Assembly: GCA_014898415.1 (NCBI GenBank)
Contig: RCTD01000007.1
Span: forward strand, 1,736,001 to 1,800,000
Source of the DNA: Stromatinia cepivora
Lineage: Eukaryota > Ascomycota > Leotiomycetes > Helotiales > Sclerotiniaceae
Length of the DNA: 64,000 bases
Direction of reading: 5' to 3'
Shown: positions 57,710-64,000 of the stretch, in pieces
How positions within the stretch are numbered: position 1 is the first letter of the stretch
Layout of the letters: the number at the start of each line of letters is the position of its first letter
Made by a program: the position numbers and the translations under genes
Notes under the pieces: model-generated
What the model saw: the letters and a program-made list of their open reading frames with translations, nothing else
The model's database searches: none
Told to the model about the DNA's origin: nothing

Positions 57710-58964
57710 TCATTCAAAAAGAGTCGAGCACTTTGGACATGCAACCCGTTGCAGTATCTCCGTAGGAGGAGTTGATCTCATGTCGGTAATTTTAATCATT
57801 GGTGGAGTCTGCTCATCATGATCGTGTACCAACTGTCCATTGAATGTTGTAGAGTAGATCTTCTCTTTCGACGTTCCATTCTTTTTCTTTTTATCTTTAG
57901 GCTTGGTTCCATTGGCTGTTGGTTCTGTCTCATTTTGAGGGTATTCCTCGTAATATTTTTTGGCGAGAGCGTCCTCTACCAAACACTGCGAATGATATAG
58001 AGTTTGACAAGCTTTATTATCGCAAATATGCTCATACTCGCGAATATCGGGGTTGTAGTGGCCATTGCAAAGACAATAGACTGGCAAGTCCTGGAGGAAA
58101 AGAATTAGTTTGGGTTTATTTGATACACAGACATAACACTCACCGAAAGTCTTTGAGTGGCTCTACAGAATGTTTGACGCCAGTAAAACTTGCCAGGTTC
58201 TGGGTCAGACACTGCGTCGTCACCAAGGTCTTCAGAAAACGGCTCAACGTCTATCTTTCCTGCAAAAGTCAATACGTCTACAATATCCAGATAATTACTC
58301 GCAATGAGTTCTAAGTTGCCGTGGTATTTTCTCCGTCCTGAAATTGGGGATGTCTCGTCCGCAGCTTTGGCTGTTGCTGGTAATTCCTCTGGCCAATACA
58401 TCCAGGCAATCTAAAACCAGTCAGCTGAAGGTAACCATCCAGGAAGAATAGTGTTTACCAAGGCATAGACATGCTGCGGGTCCTTAGCTCTAACCTGTAA
58501 AATTCTTGCTGTCCAAAAGTCCTTCGGTTCTGTACCTGCTTCTGTCTTGCCCTTTACATAGACAAATTGGTTGTTTTTATAAGTATCGCCTTGGACTGAA
58601 CTTGGAGTTAGAGAATATTCCAGTAGCCGGTGGTTGAATAAGACTCACTTATAAAGTTGTTGTATTTCCTCATGGCTATCCACTCTGTATTGGGCACAAC
58701 AGTATAGTGGTAGTTGAGTTCTTCCTCAGGAGCATTAAAGCCTTGAAATGGTGATATATGTTCCTCTGCCTCCAATCTCCATTCCGCATTTTGTTTTGAC
58801 TCCTTTGCTTTTTTACTCAAATTCATAACTGGGAGTTTGATCTGGAAGGATATTGTATCTTGAACGACGGCAGGAGGGGTCATTGATGTGGGTTCCGAAG
58901 ATTCGGTCTTTACGCGTTTCTGCAAATATGTATTCGAACCATTCAAGCCATGTTTCGGAGCCAT
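57710..58964 (-). CDS. BAH-PHD domain chromatin protein (possible EPR-1-like Polycomb reader)
   Basis: Four exons on the reverse strand: 58964-58649, 58595-58459, 58410-58144 and 58090-57710, giving 366 residues. Residues about 100-240 form a BAH domain: GDTYKNNQFVYVKGK, FWTARILQVRAKDPQHVYAL, WMYWPEELP, YHGNLELIASNYLDIVDV and KFYWRQTF. A PHD-like zinc module follows: LPVYCLCNGHYNPD, HICDNKACQTLYHSQC, and a last pair VACPKCSTL. BAH domains bind modified nucleosomes. In Neurospora the BAH-PHD protein EPR-1 reads H3K27 methylation and silences Polycomb targets; this protein has the same domain order, though the match to EPR-1 is inference. It is a nuclear protein. The intron 1 acceptor was set at GTTCAG so that the chain runs NNFIIQGDTYK. 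Confidence 0.85.
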
Positions 58965-60473
58965 GATGAACAGCGGGGTAGAGGCGCGATGGACCGATGA
59001 TTCAAGTGTCGAGTATGCTAAGAAGTAGGCGCGCGCGCAGATATAAATTTCGAATTGCAGAATGGCTGCGCGAGAAGACTCAAGTGCTGACGAGCTTCGT
59101 TTTGGGTAGAGGTATTGAGTAGAAGTAGGTTGGTAAGATGTTGTAATATTTATCTAAGGTGCAAAGTTTATGGGATATGTTTGTAAGTTAATCCAAAGAT
59201 TTGATTGAGAAGGCCTCTTGAATTTTTGAATGTAGTTGTAGAGGATACCAAATAGTTCAAGAAGTAGTTTAGAATGAATGAAGATCATACAAAAGCGAGC
59301 CCCTTCGGTAAAATATAGTTAATGGTAAAGGTATTGTATTGGGATCAGAGTTAATAATTGTCAATTGTTGCAACAACAAATGGTTGGTTATGTTATTGAA
59401 GAGTAAACTTGAGATATTGCGCGCAACAATCGTTAAAAAGCTCAGACCAATCAAGAGAGTCATAACCTCACTTTATTGGTCAATCTACATTCTTGTTAAA
59501 GCAAAAGATGATACCGATTCGAGCGATGTTATGTTGATAATGATAACGATTCTAATGCTTCTGAGAATGATGTATTTGATAATGTTGAGGATATAAGGCA
59601 ACATTACACGCTCTCCTAAGAAGACATTTGCTTGCTGATTGTTCGAAACTTCGATAAAGGAGGGCGAGATATGCTTGCTATGGAGGTGAAGCTGCTCATA
59701 ATAAAGGACACAACAGACGCCCGAAACCGTAGGATAGGCTACTTTAACTCTGTTTCTTGTTATTTGAACTGATATTTAAAGTACTAAACTTTTCTTCACA
59801 GAAGTGGATGGGTCCAATCTTCTGTCCTATTCACGCATCTTTGTTGGGCTTAATTATCACGTGATATTTCAATGGTATTGACGCTAGTGCTTCGGCATCA
59901 AGGAATCGAACTATACTATATAGTTCGGTGATATTACAGTTCTAGTTCTTTAGGCAAAAACAATACGAATACTATGATATCGTACTGAAGCTTCACTCAC
60001 CCATATACGTGCCTACCGACGGTATCTTTTTGATATATATTGTTTTTAATCTGTTTTTTATTTCTCTTATATAAATTTATAAAAATGATAAATAATTTGA
60101 TGAACTATTTAATTCCAAACTTTAATAAAATTCATTTTTTTAATCAGGAATCTGTTGAAGTGTGGATTTTTTAGCAAACTCCAACTCTTTAATTATTTCA
60201 CTGCGCAGGTAGCAAGCCAAAACTGAAAGCTTATGGTGAAAGAACATCGTTCGAATACTCTCTAACAAAAATAGCAAGTCGAAGAACCTCAATCCAGGAC
60301 ACAAGTCATAATAGGGTATCATTTTATCCTTCCAGGAGGATATGAAAACTCCCCACCCCAATATCGAAAATTACTAATCAAGCCCTCAAATATAAGTTCT
60401 TGAGAACCCCCAATGAAAATAAACCAAAGAATCTCTCTACCGCTCTCAAAACAAAATCCTCTTCCTCAACCAC
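58965..60473. other. Intergenic 1.5 kb
   Basis: Contains the promoter of the BAH gene (a GCGCGCGC run near 59030), A+T-rich sequence and a perfect nine-base inverted repeat CGAACTATA...TATAGTTCG at 59907-59927. An ATTATCACGTGATA palindrome lies near 59853. No gene is supported. Confidence 0.4.
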
Positions 60474-61004
60474 TCATTTGGCGGTAGAATGTGCCTTCTT
60501 CTTGAACAACTTATTCTTCAACTTATCCGCCAATCCAACCGGATGTTCCACACCAGGCTTCGTCGTATTAACCACATTACCCTCTCCACCTCGCCCAAAG
60601 TGCACATTTTCACCATCGGTACTAGGTCTTAATGCAGCTTCTGGAATACTATCCGCATCGCTACGTTTGGTAGCTGGGAGACCAGGTGAGCCGATGTTTG
60701 CGGCGCCCCCGCGACCGACACTGAATGCTCCATCACCATGATCTCCCGCTGGTCCTTGGCGCACAATTTCGCCATCAACGTATCTATTGCGCCCATTAGT
60801 TTACTTGTCGAATATTTTCGCCTCATATCGAATTACGAATGCGCAGAAGTTGCGATAGGAAGAAGGAAATGCATACTGAGTGGAATCAACTCCAATATTT
60901 CCAGCGCCTGCTATGGTGTTAGGATCGCCCACACTAAAACAGTTTGACTGCGACTGCAAGCAGAACATACCTCCGCGACCATGACTAACTTCAGGCTCGG
61001 TCAT
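60474..61004 (-). CDS. Small DUF3602 (GRGGxGN repeat) protein
   Basis: Three exons on the reverse strand: 61004-60971, 60910-60877 and 60783-60474, giving 125 residues. The first two exons are only 34 bases each. The GRGG-x-GN motif occurs three times (SHGRGGAGAGNI, GRGGAANIG, GRGGEGNVV), the mark of the DUF3602 family, which includes yeast Par32/Amu1. Par32 regulates ammonium transport under TORC1 control and is highly phosphorylated; whether this protein does the same is unknown. The C-terminus LADKLKNKLFKKKAHSTAK is basic and amphipathic. It is probably disordered and cytosolic. An upstream exon is possible because the frame is open before the ATG, but no other ATG is seen. Confidence 0.85.
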
Positions 61005-62282
61005 TATGATGATTTTCAAATTATTCTTGCGATTATACTTCTTTAGATGTAAAATCTGCGCCAAAAATATAAGTAAGTACTTTTAACTATGCGATCAAAG
61101 AGATGGGAGCGCGCGCCATATATATTGCGCAAAGGAATCCTTGGTCTTTCTCAGCCCACTTCACACGCCGCAATCGGTCATACCATTCAAGAATTCCCAA
61201 TGCCCTCAATGAAAGCACATTTCCTTCTACGAGATGAATGGAATTTGAAATGATTTTTTACTGGTACTTACTTTGAAATCTAGTAATAACTGCAGCAATC
61301 TTTTGTGACAAGAATTTAGAAGAAGAGATGATGAATGAGAAACTTCAACAAGATTTGAATTGACAAGGCTACGTTTACACGTGCTTTGATTAGCCTCCTT
61401 TACCTAGATCGCGTTCTTTTTCCTTGGCTCACTTTCTTCGCTGCAGCATAGATAGGATTGACCACATGTGCGTGCAGGAACGATCTCTTAATTCAATAAA
61501 TATCCCTACAAGCATTTATGGAGCACATAATCAACACAAATCAACACCCCAAAAAACGACCCACTTAATCCCTCCCATCCCATCCTTATCTCCATCTACC
61601 AAATACCAAGTACTCCACAAAGAATCAAAGATAAGCATCCCACACTACACCACACCACACCACACATTCGCCTATTCAGGAGTCCCTCCGTCCATCCCCT
61701 ATTAGGCAAGGAATCAATCGGATAAACCAATAAAGAGGTGAAATATAGATAGGAGGGATGTTTTGTTGCATGTCGGAGGGATTTGTGTTATGTTATTGTA
61801 TTTGGTTGTTGGTTTATTATTACTCTGTGAGGAGGGGAAGAGATAAAGGAGGGAGTGAGAGAGGGAGAGATAAGGGGAGAAGAAGGGCTTATCTTGGAGT
61901 TGTAAGATTATTTGAAGAGTGAGTTGTGCGAGTGCCTGGGCTTGGGTGAGATGGGTTTCTGGGATGAATTGCTGGTTTTATTATTTCATGATATATAAAA
62001 TCTTCAATAAATGTCGATGATCAATATCTTTACATATATTTATTTACTTGCGGTTATGTTATACCTTAACTATATAAAGGGAATACCAGATATGAAAGCA
62101 TATGGCCCGTACACTTACATTAAGATAATCACAAGCAGGTTTATGAAAAATATTTATCCATTGCATTGCATTACAGGTATACATGAGCGGAGACCCACTT
62201 ATTCCAATCCAACCCTTCAACCCCCAAAACTTCCAGAAAGATCTCAACTACCTACAGTAGTACCAACACTCCAATACCATAC
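61005..62282. other. Intergenic 1.3 kb
   Basis: Between two genes on the reverse strand: the promoter of the DUF3602 gene and the 3' flank of the phosphate carrier. Simple CAACAC/ACCACACC tracts at 61535-61670 and G/A-rich sequence at 61830-61890. No gene is supported. Confidence 0.4.
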
Positions 62283-64000
62283 CTATTCAATATTTCGTTT
62301 CTGTACTACCTGTGCTCCACCCGTCGTTGGCAATCCCATGAAAATCTTGAAGTAATCCTATAATCGCTACGATTAATACAATCCACCCAAGAATCGAGAA
62401 AGAGAGACTTACATAAATCATCCATTGCAAACCAGTCAGCGTACCAATCATAACAATACGAACCGGAAGACCGTTCCAGAGTCCACGGAATCCAATATCT
62501 TTATAGATACGTCCGGTAGCCGCACCGAATGCTTCGCCGGGAAGTCGGCTTGCGTTTAATTTGGATACCTGTAGGGATTAAGTTAGGAATTGGGCGAGGA
62601 GAGGGGAAGGGAATGAGGAGAACGTACCATAACATCAGCAGGATGCGAAACGATAGCGCAAAGAATACCAGCCAAATAACCACCCGTGAACGAAACACCC
62701 GTCTGAGCAGCTTTACCATAATCTGATTTTTGGCCCGGAAGACGATCATAAATCATTTCTACAATCGTCTCGAATGATGCGAATTTCATCATGGTATATG
62801 GGATTTGACGGCCCCAGAGAGGATACAAGCCCTTGTACAATCCAGCATATCCCTCTTTCGATATAATCTGCGAAAGACCATCCGCAGTACCTTTCGCAAA
62901 AGGCGGAATCGTAGTTTGCATCCTAACTTTGACAGCTTCGAAAGGACAAAGCGCCACATCGGCAATGAATTCTGCGGATGCGCTGGCGGATAGGTAAAGC
63001 CATGTTTTGTACTTGTATGCATTTTCGGGACCGGCGAGATCAGCGTAGAATTTCTTGAAGAATTCGTATCCGCCGTATTTGAATGCTCCTTGGGCGGAGT
63101 ATCCGAAGAATGTGGGGCCCCATCCGGTCATGATGCCGCGGAATCCTTCGGCACGGAAGATTTTACCCCAGGCTTGGAAGTTGCCGGTGTACATTTTGGA
63201 GTCGACTTGACGACGGCATTTTACTAGATCGAGGGGGGTGACTGATGTGTGGGTGAGACCCTGTGGAATTTTAGGTTAGTAGGGGGTCTTGCATATTTGA
63301 ATTTATACATGAGATAAGTAATGAGAAGGAAATAGGTTCTTGTGAGGCCTATCTATCGATCTTTCGACGAGAGAAACAGCTAAACAGTCGATCACAAGTC
63401 CGGCACTCAGCCCCGGCCGTCTCTAGGCAATTGCCCAGTCCTGAAGATTTGGCTAATCGTCCTTTTCATAGATCGCTCAAGACGTTCAAAATGGTGTCCA
63501 GTGGGTAGGAAAGTAGATGAGTGTGAAGGACTAAAACGGGTTGAAAAGCGGGCCAATATCATTCGCTCAATGGTGTGTATTTCACAAGTGAAAGTCGAGT
63601 CAAATATTTATCAATTGTAGCTTCAGTTTCTAGGCACAATCCAATATTCCTTGGAATAGACCTCATAATGGAAAATCGAAACCGATAGATAGTCTCTTGC
63701 AATTCGAAACCCTTAATATCATAAGATAAATGAAAAGTCACTCACGCAAGCAAGTAATCCACCAAAAGTACAAGCAGCATAAAACTTTGGCGAATACAAC
63801 TCAATTTTACCAGCTTTAGCCTGGGCACTCGCACTAGCTTTCTCAAACTCCTTTGCAGCTTCTGCACTCAATGCATTGGCTTTATTTTTCGCATCTTCAA
63901 CGACGGACCAAGCTGTATACAGCTCTGAACGAGCTTGAAGTGGGGTGCGCTTGGATACGGGAGTGGTACGGGATTGAATTGTTGGTTCGGATCGGCGACC
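62283..64000 (-). CDS. Mitochondrial phosphate carrier (Mir1/PiC-type), 5' end outside window
   Basis: Four exons seen on the reverse strand: 64000-63746 (partial), 63260-62638, 62568-62413 and 62357-62283. Three mitochondrial carrier repeats are evident, with the signature loops [22 protein letters not shown] and PADVMVSKLN. Typical phosphate-carrier stretches are [62 protein letters not shown] and [21 protein letters not shown]. It imports phosphate with a proton into the matrix for ATP synthesis. An N-terminal extension of more than 50 residues (alanine- and lysine-rich, with [10 protein letters not shown]) precedes the first span, as in plant and filamentous-fungal forms with a presequence. 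The start codon lies beyond base 64000. Confidence 0.95.

Noticed and set aside
1..64000. tRNA and rRNA genes
   Set aside because: A visual look for B-box-like GTTCGANNC followed by a matching acceptor stem gave no convincing case. A dedicated scan would be needed to exclude them.

Overview
The window is nuclear DNA of a filamentous ascomycete (Pezizomycotina). The evidence is the short spliceosomal introns (about 50-110 bases, GT...AG, often with a CTAAC-like branch site), a conventional kinesin of the fungal type with an IAK tail, a short Rad6 without the yeast acidic tail, many Pezizomycotina-type protein families, and signs of RIP-like decay. The overall look recalls Leotiomycetes (Botrytis/Sclerotinia relatives), but that is from memory and was not tested.

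Layout. 0-8 kb: Rad6-type ubiquitin-conjugating enzyme, kinesin-1 heavy chain, a GPI-anchored Ser/Thr-rich wall protein. 8-25 kb: a looser accessory stretch with an aldolase of the DHDPS superfamily, an aminoglycoside-phosphotransferase-like protein, a LaeA-like methyltransferase and a GGCT-like protein. These are mixed with up to four interrupted genes and at least one solo LTR. 25-36 kb: conserved housekeeping block with Rab geranylgeranyltransferase beta (Bet2), a C2H2 zinc-finger protein, the mismatch repair protein Msh3 and an MFS transporter. 36-44 kb: a hAT-like MITE, an FMO-type monooxygenase fused to a DUF6314 domain, and a secreted CVNH protein with an 11-base exon. 44-49 kb: Prp16 helicase and Pwp1 WD-repeat protein, head to head. 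49-57 kb: mostly non-coding, with one conserved unknown protein, microsatellites and two hairpin elements. 57-64 kb: a BAH-PHD chromatin reader, a small DUF3602 protein and the mitochondrial phosphate carrier (cut by the window edge).

There is no obvious biosynthetic cluster or operon. Neighbours mostly serve unrelated cellular jobs, as usual in fungal chromosomes. The most informative features are the belt of broken genes at 7.8-25.2 kb (one nonsense codon fits CpA to TpA RIP change, and the solo LTR has flanks differing only by G to A), the MITE between the transporter and the monooxygenase, and the FMO-DUF6314 fusion. I found nothing that I can honestly claim as a new defence or mobile system. 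Several conserved but unexplained proteins are flagged. Exon boundaries were derived by hand from splice consensus and reading-frame continuity.
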